59,006 bases of DNA from Gnetum montanum (Eukaryota; Streptophyta; Gnetopsida; Gnetales; Gnetaceae): the NCBI GenBank assembly GCA_015680685.1, contig MNCI01027123.1:205834-264839 (forward strand), written 5' to 3'. Shown here one piece after another: positions 33,145 to 44,737 of this stretch (position 1 is the first letter of the stretch; the number at the start of each line of letters is the position of its first letter). Under the pieces are notes generated by a model. That model saw only the letters and a list, made by a program, of their open reading frames with translations, searched no databases and was not told the DNA's origin. A program made the position numbers and the translations under genes.

Positions 33145-35438
33145 TTACATTGTTGGAGCAGGAGGTGTTACGGGAACTACTTGTGGTGGAAGAGGTGTGA
33201 ATGGATTAGGAGGATGGTGTGGGTATGGAGTGTCTCCCGAAGGAGAATGAGTCCTTTTGAAGTACTCCCGAACTTGGTAGTGATGGTTGGGGGTTGTGTG
33301 ACTAATAGAGTCACTTGGAGAAATCGGTTGCTGCACATAATATCCATAAGGATTAGGTTGCCAGTAACGGTACTGATGTTTTGGTGATAGCATCCCCCAT
33401 GATTGTGGGTATTGCCACTGCTGATGCTGTCTGATGGATTGTGCTGGAGTTTCACTTGGATAATACGTTAAGGGTTGGTGGAATTGCCTTGGGTTACCTT
33501 GTGGATAAGGTAACCTTCAGGGTGTTTGCCGTTGGTTGAGTCTTGGATTAAGCGCATACACCCCAGACTCCTGTAGATGTGAGATGATGGGGCAACATCC
33601 CTTAGGATGGTCATAATGGTAGATCTCACATCCACCGTCATCGTCCGTGTTAGAGTCCACAACCACATCGGAGTTAGTGATTTTCACCTTACCCTTGTTA
33701 TGTGCAGGGTTTAAATCTCTCCACTTTTTCTTATCTCTGTCACTACTTTGTTCTACCTTAGACTCTTCTACAATTTTTAAGACAGTTTCAATTTTAGAGT
33801 CTAAGGAACTCAATACGTCATCTACCTTAGCCACTATTTCTATTGTTGATTTTTGGATTAGCAAGGTTTTCCAATTCACCAACTCTTCGATTGGTGACTC
33901 ATCCTCTTCATCACAAAATTTCACTCTCTTCTTTCGAAGGGAGGGTTCATGGTTGTATTCTTCCGTACTTTCCCTTTTTCGTAGCTGACCTTCTTCTTTT
34001 GCTACTTGTTCTAACAAGCTATGTATTTCATGGGCTCTAAGTTGTGAGAGTCTCCCTTGGGCATAAGTCCCAAGGGTTCTTCTAGTTTCATGCCTTAGCC
34101 CATCCACGATGTGGCGAAGTTGATCCCGCTGAGCGTACCCATGGCTTGGGCAATGATGTAACAGTGTGTAGTAGCAGGCCATGGCAGCATCCAAGGGTTC
34201 ATATGTACCTTGCTTCCAGCCTTGGATCTGCTTATGCAAATTGGACACTCTGGAGTACATTTGATACTTTTCGTTGAACAGTTCTAGCATCGTACTCCAC
34301 CTCTTGATGGTTTCTGGTTCTAAGGACCGGTACCAGCTCTCTGCTTCTTTGGTGAGTGTCCTTGGGAACAACTTAAGTTTTTGCCACTCATTTTCTATAT
34401 TCTACAAGGCATAGGCATCGTGGAATGCCTATAAATGATTTTGCGGATCAGCATTGTATCCCCCTTCAAATCGTGGGATATTATTCATGTCTAATTGTTT
34501 GATCCGACTATCTTTTACATGCCTTGTGGGGATCCTAACTACCTCCGTTATGTCAAGCATACTTTAGGTTGTGAGTAGGGGCTCGTCATGATCTTCTCTT
34601 TCATGACACCTGTGATGTCTGCATTATTCCCTACTCTCCCTACGTCCTTACCCTTGTCCTCTCTCTCGACTTTCCCGTCGAGGTCTTTCGTCCTTCTTAC
34701 TTTTATCCTCACCTTTATGTTCATGATGGCTGCACCCAGATGTGGAAGGAGAGGGTGAGTGATGGGATGAAGGAGAAGAAGAAGGGGAACCATCGCCATG
34801 ATGATGTTTCTTGCCTTCTCTTCGGCTGCTACGGCCCCGATCATGGTGACGATCTGAGTGCCCATCCTTAGCATGAGTGGTTGTTTCCTCTGTGAACAAT
34901 TGGTGTTCATGGGCATCAGAACCATGGTTATGTATCATTGATCATAGGTTCTGATACCCAACCTCCTCATCATCGTTAGGAGGGGGAACTTCTTTTGCTA
35001 AAGAACCCGTTATAAGGGGTTCCTCATCTCCTATTTCGCTAAGGACGTGCGGGCCCTTGCCCTTTAACAGTGCATGTTGACTCTCCTGCATTAAGTCCCT
35101 CATACGTTGGGCATCTGTGGGATGGTAATCCCTCATATCAAAGTCTTTCGCAACGTATTCAGCATATAGTTTAGTCATGCCAATCTGTGCCAAGGCACAA
35201 AAAGCATGCGAGAGATTGATCAGTCTGGTAGTAACACAATGTTACCTTGCAAATATCTCCATCACAGTTGTTCATCTTGATGGAGAATAAAAGTAAAATT
35301 AGGGATATACTCATCGGGATGAGTATATGTCATCTTATATTGTTTAGGACTTGGCTGATTTTGGTTATGTGTTTTATGTTGTCGACTGTCTTGTGTATGG
35401 TCCGTAGGTGGTGAGTTGCTCTTATGAGAAGAAGGCAT
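33145..35438 (-). pseudogene. Element E gag, nearly one frame
   Basis: The likely start is the ATG at 35436-35438 (M-P-S-S-H-K-S-N). A frame change near 35220 separates it from the main frame, which then runs to 33145 with roughly ten stops. Order: N-terminal YTHPDEYIPNFTFILHQDEQL; a D.RDYHPTDAQRMRD block (35040-35190); a very His/Ser/Arg-rich, probably disordered RNA-binding segment (34648-34938); core capsid motif AESWYRSLEPETIKRWSTML and CYYTLLHHCPSHGYAQRDQL (33990-34371); an acidic/basic linker; a knuckle CEIYHYDHPKGCCP (second Cys lost); and a Pro/Tyr-rich tail. A stop follows NQRQTP at 33517. Confidence 0.85.
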
Positions 35439-35561
35439 TTTTATTGGTGTGCTATTTCACCGTTATATGAATTTTTTTCTTTTGATTAACCCAAAGGTTT
35501 GTTAAGGCTCACAACGATGTGAGTGATATCCCTTATGTTCTATTTAGCACACAAACACTTA

Positions 35562-35580
35562 GTCCCCGGCAACAGTGCCA
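35562..35580 (-). promoter_or_regulatory. Element E primer-binding site, tRNA-Asp type
   Basis: On the minus strand TGGCACTGTTGCCGGGGAC, one base inside the 5' LTR. It matches the tRNA-Asp complement with two transitions, the best-preserved site in the window. Confidence 0.85.
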
Positions 35581-35581
35581 A

Positions 35582-36594
35582 TGATGAGTGGTGAGGTACC
35601 CCTACACTCAACCATACGAAACGAGCGTAGCACGCGTGATTCGGTCGAACTCTATAGACTAAATGCCTACAAACCCCATGGAACACTTGGGGTTAATCAT
35701 TCATTGTCTTCCTAGACTTACTTGTAGTTATCACGGTGTATGGTTAAGTAAGTTCGAGGTATATGATTTTTATAGTCTTTTATGGTTTTATCTCCTATGC
35801 TATCGAGGTGAAGGGTTGAGAGAACTAACTAACTCTAACTAATGAACTAAGTCTAAATTAACTAGCGTTAGCATCCATTCCCACTTACCATACACACCCT
35901 GAACCAATGCAACTGTGGCTACCAAATGCTAATCGTTGTTGGGATCACCGCGCGTACTGCACGTGCTTGAAGTGGTCGTACTGAGACACCTAACTAGGAG
36001 GAAAGGGTTGAGAGAATCTATTTAGCCTACGTGCGATGAGCAGCCGATTCCTTGACTAACTGTACATATCTGCCATGCACGACTACCACTGGGATTACCA
36101 AGCGTAGATCCTGGATACGCCACTGGGTTACCAAGTAGTCACACGAGATGTTCGTAATCAAGTCGTACTCATACCGCATGCAATGAGTAGCCGATTCCTT
36201 GACTAACCGTACACATCCTTAGATGCTCGTAATCAAGTCGTACTCATACCACATTCTAGGAAAGCAATAAATAACAATTAAATAAAATCCTATTCCATGC
36301 ACTGCAAGGTTTATCCAATCAAGTTTGTCTTTATTGCCATACACAACTTGTGTTCAGGTACAATGTTGCTCAAATAAAGATCTGTTCACTCTAGGACTCC
36401 TACTATGGGCACATGGAAAATAATCTATCTCTGGAGTGATCAAACTGCCAGAGTTTCCCTATTTCTAGACCAGGATGAGGAATAAGGGGAGTGCTGCCTC
36501 TTATTTATAGATTTGGCGATGAACCGCGATATCTCGTACGTGACATCGCAGGGGACGACGTGATATCGCGGCTCATGCAAATCGTGTCTCATCA
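35582..36594 (-). repeat. Element E 5' LTR (right)
   Basis: 1013 bp, plus-strand edges TGATGAGTGG and GTCTCATCA. It carries the same internal duplication as its partner, so that duplication predates insertion. Reversed TATA CTTATTTATAG is at 36500-36510. Beyond it, CCGCGATATC (36524-36533) and GATATCGCGG (36562-36571) form a perfect 10-bp inverted pair. Confidence 0.92.
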
Positions 36595-36599
36595 CTTAT

Positions 36600-37390
36600 G
36601 CTATGAATACCCATTTAATACAACACTATAATGTTAAAGAAAAAAGCTTATATGATTTTTTTTGGTGCCTGCATTGGTGCTTGTTCAATTTGTAGAGTCT
36701 ATCTTCATTTTTCATGAAAATGTAATATCTATCCAATAGATCCTATGGGTCTTCTGATGTGATAAAGCTTCATTTCATTTCATTTTATAATTATTGGCAA
36801 ATTGAACTCCCAACTATTTATAACATTCATAAATTTCAAGTCTTTTTTTCCAAGAAAAAATTGTACCATAAATTAGCATTTTAGTCTTATTAATATTAAC
36901 TTTCATACCAAAATGGCTGTAGTAGTCATGGAAGATTTGAAATATATAATTTAATATTGTAGCTGACTTAGCAATCATGGCTACATCATCTACAAAGAGA
37001 AGCATGTTCAAAAAATAATCCACTCACTGATATAACATGTTTAGAGGCATTTTGCATCAAGTTTTCTAATTCATTTATAAATATGTCAAGAAGAGTAGGG
37101 GAAAAACCATATTGAACTTCTACTAAACCATTAATAATTATTCCTTCTCTAGTAAGATTATCTTCAATAAGGATGTTAATTGATGAATAGTCTTTTGGTC
37201 AACTTATTCATTGATGCATCTCCATTGACATATCCTCTGATACATTGATGCATATGCGTAGATGTTGTTCCACTTAAAGCCTATATAAATGCACATACCA
37301 TATGCATTTGTGGCATCTTTGATCATTTTAGTAGCCAACCTCTTGGAGTTTTTTTCATAAGACTTAGTTAAGTCTCCCTTTGAGTGCCAC
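36600..37390 (-). pseudogene. Non-LTR (LINE) reverse transcriptase fragment
   Basis: Minus-strand translation shows the palm domain of a non-LTR RT: a SPTL..IFINELENLMQN-like segment (about 37040-37110, partly frameshifted), then LLFVDDVAMIAKSAT with the catalytic FVDD at 36985-36996 (YADD/FADD usual), then HFGMKVNINKTKMLIYG, and after a frame change YLGVQFA-like sequence near 36790. GMKVN..KTK followed by YLGV is typical of LINE RTs and not of gypsy RT. The E insertion borders it on the left and the C LTR fragment on the right, so both ends of the LINE are missing. Several stops are present. Confidence 0.75.
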
Positions 37391-37965
37391 AACATGGATT
37401 GAGTTGATTGTATGGATTTTTATTTAAGTGCATGATGTACTTGGATGCTTCTACATGATGAGAATAAAATTTAGATTAATTCCTTCCATTATAGCACTTT
37501 GATTAGCAGTTAGTTTATTTTCAAGCACTTTACATTTGAATGCATTTTACTTTTCTACACTTAGGAAATCAATATTTTATTCTATAATGAGTACAACCAC
37601 TTTGGGAATAATATATTAACATTTGATAATCCCAATAGTGGATACTTACTATGCCCAGTAGTAGGTACTTGGTAACCCACTAATGTCAATATAGGTTCAA
37701 GATGGATATGAAAAGTGGAAATGGATGCTCTACATTTAGGATAGCTTAGGTTACTTTTACTTCCATATTTAAAAATTAATATTTTAATTACTTTATTTTT
37801 AATATTTTAATGATAAAAAATAATAAAAACACAAATATCTTATGTTGTAATCACACTTAATCATACCAATTGAGTTAGCACAAGTGATGGTTGGGAAGAT
37901 AACAATCAACAATGTAACACTTAGTTATCTAGGATATTATTAGCCCAAGGATCCATATTATCCTT
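37381..37965 (+). repeat. Element C LTR fragment
   Basis: It aligns with LTR K from its R region onward: GTGCCACAACATGG against ATGCCCACAGTGTG at the left, GATGAGAATAAAATTTAG as poly(A) region, AATCCCAATAGTGG and GGTAACCCACTAATG pair, and a TTGGGAAGATAACAATCAAC block at the right. U3 with TATA and the terminal GTAGGGGTACC end are missing. Confidence 0.65.
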
Positions 37966-38029
37966 CACTAGGATGGAAAAATGTGATTGAGAGACCTAAA
38001 TGACAATATTATATTTCCACCTAATCACA

Positions 38030-40350
38030 CCATTCTATCAATGTTCATGGTAGCATTGACAAAGCTGGGACTTGAGTCAACTACCCTGGAGTAACAAGTA
38101 ACACATCACCTCTATAGAGATTATCAACTTATGGAGGCCTACTTCAAAAATACAAACTCATGGAGGCTTATTATGAAACCTCCAAGAGTAAAAGAGTTTC
38201 AATTATACTAAAATTGCAATAAAAAAATGAGGATACTAAATATCCATCAAGATGATCTCAACACCAAGGTCCTCCTCCCTTCAATGAAGATAAGATGATT
38301 CATTAATGGTTATGTTCAACCTTGGTAAGTAACCAAGGCAAGGAGAGAGTTCAACCTAAAACTAAGGGGTTCTCAAGGCCAAGGTATCCTAGTCAACAAG
38401 TAGGAAAATAACCAAGGGATCATAGAAGGAGAGCAATTTGGCATAACTCTCCTAGCTTTTCATTATCACCATCTTCCTCATCATCTAGCTTTGACAAGAA
38501 AGTGTGTGATTAGGACTGAAGGAGAAATAATTAAAGATACAATGGAGATGAAAAAAGATCCCATTATAAAGATGGAAGAAGAAAACATAGAAAACACTAA
38601 GAAGAAGAGGAACATCATCAAGAAAGAGGGTGTAGTAGGCCACATCATAGGAGCCATGGCCATGATAGGGCCATGATGAATGAGATGAGTATGATGAACC
38701 ATTTCTTGTTACAAGAAGCATGATCAACATCCATGAAATAGTTCACATCCCCACCAAGCATCAAAGGGATAGCTAGATCAAATGCCTTGATATAAAAAAT
38801 ATCCCTAAGTTTAAGGAAGGATACAATGTTGACTCATAGCACTATTTTCAAGTCTTTCATGATGCTTGTACCTTGCAGAACATTGAAAATGACTTGCAAA
38901 AGCTTAAGTTATTCTCTAGAACACTCATAAAGGAAGTAGAAATTTGGTATTGGTCCTTGGAACTAAAATCTATTCATAGATGGAGTAGGATATTAAAGTT
39001 GTTCAATGATAAGTATTAGACATACTTTATGATTTCCAACTTAAAGAAACAAATTTAAGGGTAAAAACATGTTAATCATGAATCCCTTGATATGACATCA
39101 AGTAGGTGCTACTCCTTGCTACACTAATGCCCAAGTCATGGTTTCTCTTAGCAAAAGAAACTTCACCATATCATAGATGAGCTTAGAAATAACGTGAGGA
39201 AGGCTCTTGGGGTCTATGCCCAAGGGAGATTATTAGAAATGAGGATCAATTAGATCCAAAGGCTTATTGTCTAAGTAGTAAATAAAGAAGTAAAGTTAAG
39301 GAAAAGAAAATGTACATAGGAGCATAACAAAGATCCCTCCAGTGAAAAAAAAAAGGAGATCCATCTTTGTGAACTAGAGGAGAAATCACCATTGGAAGAG
39401 GTTATGTAAAGAAAGACCTTGTACATCCAAAAATATGTCATTGAATTATTAGCCAAGATGCACACAATGTAGAGATCTCTAAATGAAAATTTTCAAAAAA
39501 ATACTTAAAATTATCGAGGAAAAAATACAATAAGAAAGCAAGGATAAGGAAAAGAGAAGAAAGAAGGACATAGTAAATAACTATCATCATAAAAAAGGTA
39601 AGGCTGAAATAGTAGAAGAGGTTGTAGATTTGAACTCAAATGATGAAGGATGTGATATTTGTCAATATGATCATCCCAAGAAATGTTACCTAGTTTTGTC
39701 ACACCTACAAAAATCTAGGATGTATACTTTAAATCTAGTATTAATCCAAAGATAAGCACCCAAAAGGTTGCCTTATCCACAAGGCAACTATTAGCAATAG
39801 TTCCACAAACATTGGTACTATCCAAGTGGAATGCCATCTTAGCCTCAAGATTACTATTAGCAATGGCACAACTCATAGTCAACAAATTTCCTATGGCTGA
39901 TTTGTCCAATAGCTTGTGTCCCCAAGTGGCTCCATGACCTATACTTTCTTCCATCATTACTATTCTTTCAAATATCATAGACCTACAACTCCATGTGTTG
40001 AATCTCCTTCTACATATACTCATCACCATCCTTAACAACATGCACCTCATGCCTCCACTTCCTTTCCATCTACATGATTGATGTAAGAAGAAATACCTCC
40101 ATAACTCTAGTAGCAAAATGCCACAAGAGCTGTAAACTTGTAAGTGGATGATAATTTAGATGATTCCAAGCATAAACCTAGAAAGAGATAATTTTTCAGG
40201 CCTAAAAGTCCACCCAAATTATCATAGGCATATATGGCTATGGAATCCTCTAAAACTGCCCAAGAAGTATATACCAAATCATCTTCAAATCAACAGCTCC
40301 AAAATGTTCAAATTATCATGTTAACCCATGATGTGACAAACTAGATAAAG
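38030..40350 (+). pseudogene. Element C gag, degenerate
   Basis: Translated fragments match M1 and E gag in order: an N-terminal VALTKLGLES-like and HHLYRDYQLMEAY segment; a Lys/Glu-rich stretch (38491-38676) replacing the His/Ser-rich part; DLQKLKLFSRTLIKEVEIWYWSLE and RWSRILKLFNDKY (about 38890-39020); YSLLH.CPSHGFS.QKKLHHIIDEL (39105-39190); VRKALGVYAQGRLLEMR; and a knuckle CDICQYDHPKKCY near 39653-39695, i.e. C-x2-C-x3-H-x3-C with all four ligands. Many stops. Confidence 0.75.
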
Positions 40351-40659
40351 GTAATATACCTTTCCAAGAATAGAACCAACCCTATGAGTCCTCTAATATA
40401 TTTGCATATTACATAAAATGATCTATGTAAGGCTCTATTAGACTTAGGTTCTAGTGTGAATTTAATTTTATAAGAAATGTACAAGACATGGAACTTGCCT
40501 CCACTAAAGAAATGTAATATTAGGCTAGAATTCGTAGACCAATACATTATTGTTCCATCAAGATTTGTAGAATACATTGTGACTACTATTAATGGGTGAT
40601 CATATTTGGAGGATTTCTTAGTAATTCATGTGATTAATTGCAAGTGGAACTTCCGAATT

Positions 40660-41631
40660 GAAACACCTCAATGAAAAATCTAGTTGTAAATAGGGAAGTT
40701 GTGTGGCCAAATTTTGAATGTAATTATGATTGGATTCAAGAGTAAAAACAAAAGCGTTGATTTTCCTTCAAAAATATCCATCTTGAAACCCTATTTCATT
40801 GAAATATTAAGGCATTCTCAACATGTAAATGTAATTCATAATGAAAAATGTCAAAAATGGTATGTAATTGAGCATATATTGTCAAAATTGATGCCAGTTC
40901 TAGTGTAAAATGTCAAAAATGCTACAGTTTCTAGCTAGCGTAAATGTCAAAAACATTATGAAGAATGCTAGGAAACTTGCCCAAACCAAGTTAATGTAGA
41001 AATAGTAAATCATGGCTTATTTAATAAAGAGCTAATACCACTTTGAAGGACTTTTGAATCTTTGAAACTCTTCTGAACTAAAGAATTTTGGAGTAGAGAT
41101 AGATCTAAGAGCTTGAAGCCATTTTTTCCCATTGCCAATCAATATGAGCATTGAGAACCTATTGCGGTCTTCACCTGGAAGTAGATCTAGCAAGACAAAC
41201 ACATTTGGGAGGATTTTGGAATACACCTTGCTCATCCACGTGCTAGATCTCTAAGAGTAATTTCATAGGAATTTGCAAAAAATCTACAGTTTCATACTTT
41301 GAAAGCCACTAAAGCTTCCAAATTTGAAATATCTAAAGTTGTATTTTTCTCAAGATTAATACAATATTTTCATGATTTTAGCCACAGTTTACTTTTATTT
41401 TCTATATTGTCCCTTGGTTTGTTTATGGATCCAACATCGAATCTATTAATCACATGTTATCACTTGTTTTTACCGTTCTCATCCTGGTAATAGATTATTA
41501 TGTCCTTAGGTGATTGACAAGATCACCTAAGGCATCTCAAAACCTTTCGAGGCCCATGAATCTTGAGGTAAAACTATTCTACATGGATTTATTCAATCTC
41601 CAAGATTTAATTTTTCTATTGTTACACTAAT
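40660..41631. mobile_element. Insert I1 in element C protease, unknown type
   Basis: About 970 bp interrupts the protease between ACTTCCGAATT and TAATTATAGGGAGAGC, with an AATT word on both sides that could be a short target duplication. No known domain is seen. A 67-codon minus-strand frame lies at 41032-41235 (MSKVYSKILPNVFVLLDLLPG) which I do not recognise. A perfect hairpin, 11-bp stem and 7-base loop, lies at 41504-41532. It could be a small DNA element or a solo LTR. Confidence 0.4.
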
Positions 41632-41688
41632 AATTATAGGGAGAGCTTGGATAAGTACCATTGATGCCAAGCTAGGAATTAGAGACCT

Positions 41689-42975
41689 TAAGGATTATTA
41701 AACTTAGAAGGGTTGGGGATGAAGAACTTCTCTAAACCAAAAATTTTCCAAGACAAAGAACACAATGAATTTTAACGTGGTTCCCCAACTTGGGTAGTCC
41801 ACACTTGGAGGGTATATCACTTGCACACCTCTAGACTTTGTTCATTAAAAATGTGGTTTAGAGGACACCACAACCTATACAAAGTTTGAGCACCACTAAG
41901 GAGAGTTTCTTTGCTATGATAACTCTTAACTTGATAAGGTCCCAATAAGCTCAAAAGTGATTTGAAGGGCACCACATCTTTTACAATCTCTAAGATTTGC
42001 TCAAGAGTGTTGTGACGCTACATCAACCACTCAACCTTGCAAGATCTTGATAAGCTTAGAATGTGGTTTCCAAGATATCACAGCCTTTACAACTTGTGTT
42101 TCACTTTGGAGTGTTGTGGCACTACACCAACACTCAATCCTACAGAATCTTGACAAGCTTAAGAACGATGTCTTCCTACAAGAAGCACATCAACGTTGTA
42201 GGGTAATAAAAGAGAAATAAAAATTATAAGAAGAGGATGCAACTAATTTTGCTGATCCTTGTACTTTGAAGTACAATGCACTTTAACCACTTACAATAAT
42301 ACAAAGGATAATACAATTAAGTACAAGAATAACTGAATGATGTAAATAATGATTACTTGATGTTGACAATTGATCATTTTCCAAGCTTATACATTTACCA
42401 ATGAAAATGATGTCTTCTTATAGCCAATATGTTTATGAAATCACCTCAAAATTCATGCAATAGCTGACTAATGGTCACTAGAGACATCTTCTTTAAGAAT
42501 GAGATATCTTTCTACAATGGACCTTCATTCTAGAAAGACATCTTCTTTTCATGAAAGATGTCTTTCTCTCCAAAAAGAAATTTCCTATTTTCTAGAGACT
42601 TCTTCTCCTATGTTAACTTCTATTCTACCAAGATGTATTCTATTTCTTGGATATGTCTTCACTTGATAGTAGACATCTTCTATTTCTGCAAGACGTCTTC
42701 ATTGAAAAATAATCCTTCAATGCTAAGGCTTCCTTTTGACCTCTGAGATGAGCTTTGAAGTCTTTGTTTCTTTTCCAAGATCTTTGAATTTTTGTATGTT
42801 CACTTAATATTTGAGCTCTTCTTTTGTCTAAACTAGTTCATTCCTTGTCCATGTTCTTGAACTTTCTCATGCCTTCTTTTCTTAATCCAAGTCCTACAAA
42901 CACAACAACCACACAAACATAGAAACATCCTCGTGCCCCATTTTCTTAATTCTTTGACATACCAAAAGGTCAACA
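41689..42975. mobile_element. Insert I2 in element C protease, probable solo LTR of another family
   Basis: 1287 bp flanked by GACCT (41684-41688) and AACCT (42976-42980), a 5-bp near-duplication. The insert starts TAAGG and ends CAACA, close to the TG..CA rule. It includes TTTAACGTGGTTCCCCAA (41771 onward), a word often seen in plant copia-type LTRs, three related TTGATAAG/CTTGACAAGCTTA segments, and an array of AGACATCTTC words at 42480-42710. No coding domain. Confidence 0.45.
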
Positions 42976-43399
42976 AACCTCTTCTTGGAAATTTTCAAGG
43001 AAAATAAATTTGAAAAAATAGCAAAGAATAAAGTTCCATGCATCATGTACAGTGATACATGATGTAACTGAATACAAATGATATGGATAACCAAAAGCAC
43101 AATCATTACAACATGTAGAATGTGTGTTGAATCCATCAGTGTTCAAAGATGCTTGCATGCAACAACCACAAAATAGGAAGGTACATAGTGGCTAACTATA
43201 AATAACTACTCGAGTTCTACCATGTGCATAAAACTAATAGAGATCCTCACAAGTGCATACATAGATAAGATGGGTGAAATGAAGTGAATTAGGTACCAAC
43301 TATAAGAAGTTTAAAATAGAAAGGAATTAGAGGCAAATTGGGGAGAGTTGGAAGTCCCATAAACTTCTAACCCATAATCCCTAGCACTGAAAACATTAC

Positions 43400-43628
43400 C
43401 AAAATCTTTACAATATGTCTTCTTAAATAATGGAAAACTAATAATTATAAATGTTCATCTTACTAAGGAACAAAAGGAGAAACTATTAAAAGTAGTCAAC
43501 ACATGGCCAGTAGTCTTTGCTTAGTCATATAATGAGTTAACAAGGATAGATCTACACATATGCTAGCATCAAATCTACATAGACTCTACCATCAAGCCTA
43601 AGAAATAGTCATAAAGGAGGTTGAATCC
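43400..43628 (+). pseudogene. Element C reverse transcriptase N-terminal end
   Basis: The plus frame reads LTKEQKEKLLKVVNTWPVVFA.SYNELTRIDLHIC.HQIYIDSTIKPK, then RRLNPNE. This is the Ty3-type lead-in to RT (SY.EL.GID..I..H.I.....KP..QRRRRLNP). The frame is cut at 43628 by the LTR of F. Two TAG stops stand at Gln positions. Confidence 0.75.
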
Positions 43629-44486
43629 TAATGAGTAGTGAGTAGTCCTTATGCCCAAGCATATGAATCACTAGCACACACTAAGAGATATAATTGAATT
43701 TCATAGACTTTAGCTTTCTAAGTACACTAGATCTAGGAAGTGAATCTAACAAACGTGATCATTGTCTTCTTAGTTTCACTTGTGAAGTGCAAGTTTATGT
43801 TAAGTGTAATTGAGAAATATGATTGTTATCATTTTGGATTTATTGTTTAAATTACTTAAGTGCCATAAAATAAAGTAATTAAATGTTAAAATAATCTAGT
43901 GATTAACTAATATCTTAACTAATCCTAACATAAACATCCACTTCCATTTACCGTACACATCCTAAACCATGTTTCAATGTTACTAGGTTACCAAGCGTTA
44001 AGTGCTATTGGGATTACCAAATATTAATGTATGCTCAAAATGTTCATACTTATGTATATTAATTAATCACTAATTAATTAATTAATTAATTCAATGTGTT
44101 AATGTAAATTTCTCAAATAATAAATGAGTTAAGTAAACATTAAGCTAATTCTAAATGCTGTAAGGTTTGTGAAGAAAGCTCATCCTTATTATTGGTTACA
44201 TTGAGGTGCTTAGGTACATCAATGTTTAAATAAAGATCTGTACACTTCTCACTCCTACTACAAGCACTTAGAAAATATTCTAACTATCAAATGAATAAAA
44301 TGCAAGAGCTTCGCTAGAATACTAACTATGGAATATCATAAATGTAGTTGGTGAGTGCATATTTATAGGCAAAGATAGGCACTACGTTGATGGGGTCACA
44401 TGAACACATCAAACCATGTGTTGATGTGACAACATTAATGAGATCACATTGATGACATCCTATTGATCAAGGAAGATGCTTCATCA
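43629..44486 (-). repeat. Element F 3' LTR
   Basis: 858 bp, plus-strand start TAATGAGTAG (TGATGAG with one change) and end GCTTCATCA. It has the TTAATTAATTAATTAAT run, the TACCAAGCGTTAAGTGC/GGGATTACCAAAT pair, TATTTATAGG (reversed TATA, 44361-44370) and GTTGATG/ATTGATG boxes including CTACGTTGATGGGG (44382-44395). It is the same subtype as the D LTRs. The PPT next to it is mutated (TACCTGCACGACTG in plus reading). Confidence 0.85.
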
Positions 44487-44737
44487 TACCTGCACGACTG
44501 AACGAAAACTCATCCTCAAGTAAACAAAAGAAGAAACAAGTTTCTTTTCAAAATTTGGGGGAGGTATGGGATTATTGACTAACTACAGATATACAAATTA
44601 ATGCAAACAAAAACTAAGTGCCCAAGTGTATGGATTTTCAATCATTACAAAAGTTGATATTCATGACAACAAAAGTGAACAACATGACAAAAATTGATAG
44701 CATAGCTCCTCTAATAGCTTGAAGACAAGGAAGAAGA

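Larger units (their letters stand above)
29176..36594 (-). mobile_element. Element E: complete gag-protease-only LTR retrotransposon
   Basis: This is the only element with both LTRs in the window: 29176-30187 and 35582-36594, a perfect 5-bp target duplication CTTAT (29171-29175 and 36595-36599), PBS, PPT, gag and protease. RT, RNase H and integrase are absent, and the protease frame runs straight into the pol C-terminal tail at 32104. Most of ORF3 is also missing. Length is 7.4 kb. By eye the first ~420 LTR bases differ at about 37 positions, nearly all transitions. Movement would have needed enzymes from full-length relatives such as A or G. Confidence 0.92.
40351..43160 (+). pseudogene. Element C protease split by two insertions
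   Basis: Three coding pieces fit together by alignment to E. First, 40351-40658: CKALLDLGSSVNLIL.EMYKTWNLPPLKKCNIRLEFVDQ, with Leu where the catalytic-loop residue is Ser in E, then VEYIVTTINGW. Second, 41632-41688: LIIIGRAWISTIDAKLGIRDL. Third, 42976-43160: LLLEIFKENKFEKIAKNKVPCIMYSDT and a Cys region. The breaks hold I1 (40660-41631) and I2 (41689-42975). The protease is inactive. Confidence 0.75.
37381..43628 (+). mobile_element. Element C: plus-strand LTR fragment, gag, protease, start of RT
   Basis: Plus-strand order is a partial LTR (37381-37965), gag (about 38030-40350), protease (from 40351) interrupted by two inserts I1 and I2, the Cys region (42976-43160), and the N-terminal part of RT up to 43628, where element F is inserted. 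The LTR lacks both ends and no PBS is seen, so DNA was lost between LTR and gag. It is more diverged than A or E. Confidence 0.7.

Noticed and set aside
32261-33387. Plus-strand frames over the E protease region
   Set aside because: Antisense to a clear aspartic protease with the DSG motif on the minus strand.
33647-34040. Open frames on the plus strand across element E gag
   Set aside because: They are antisense shadows of the gag core; gag motifs are on the minus strand and continuous in one frame.
41032-41235. 67-codon minus frame in I1 as a host exon
   Set aside because: No recognisable domain and no supporting splice structure; mentioned only in the I1 entry.
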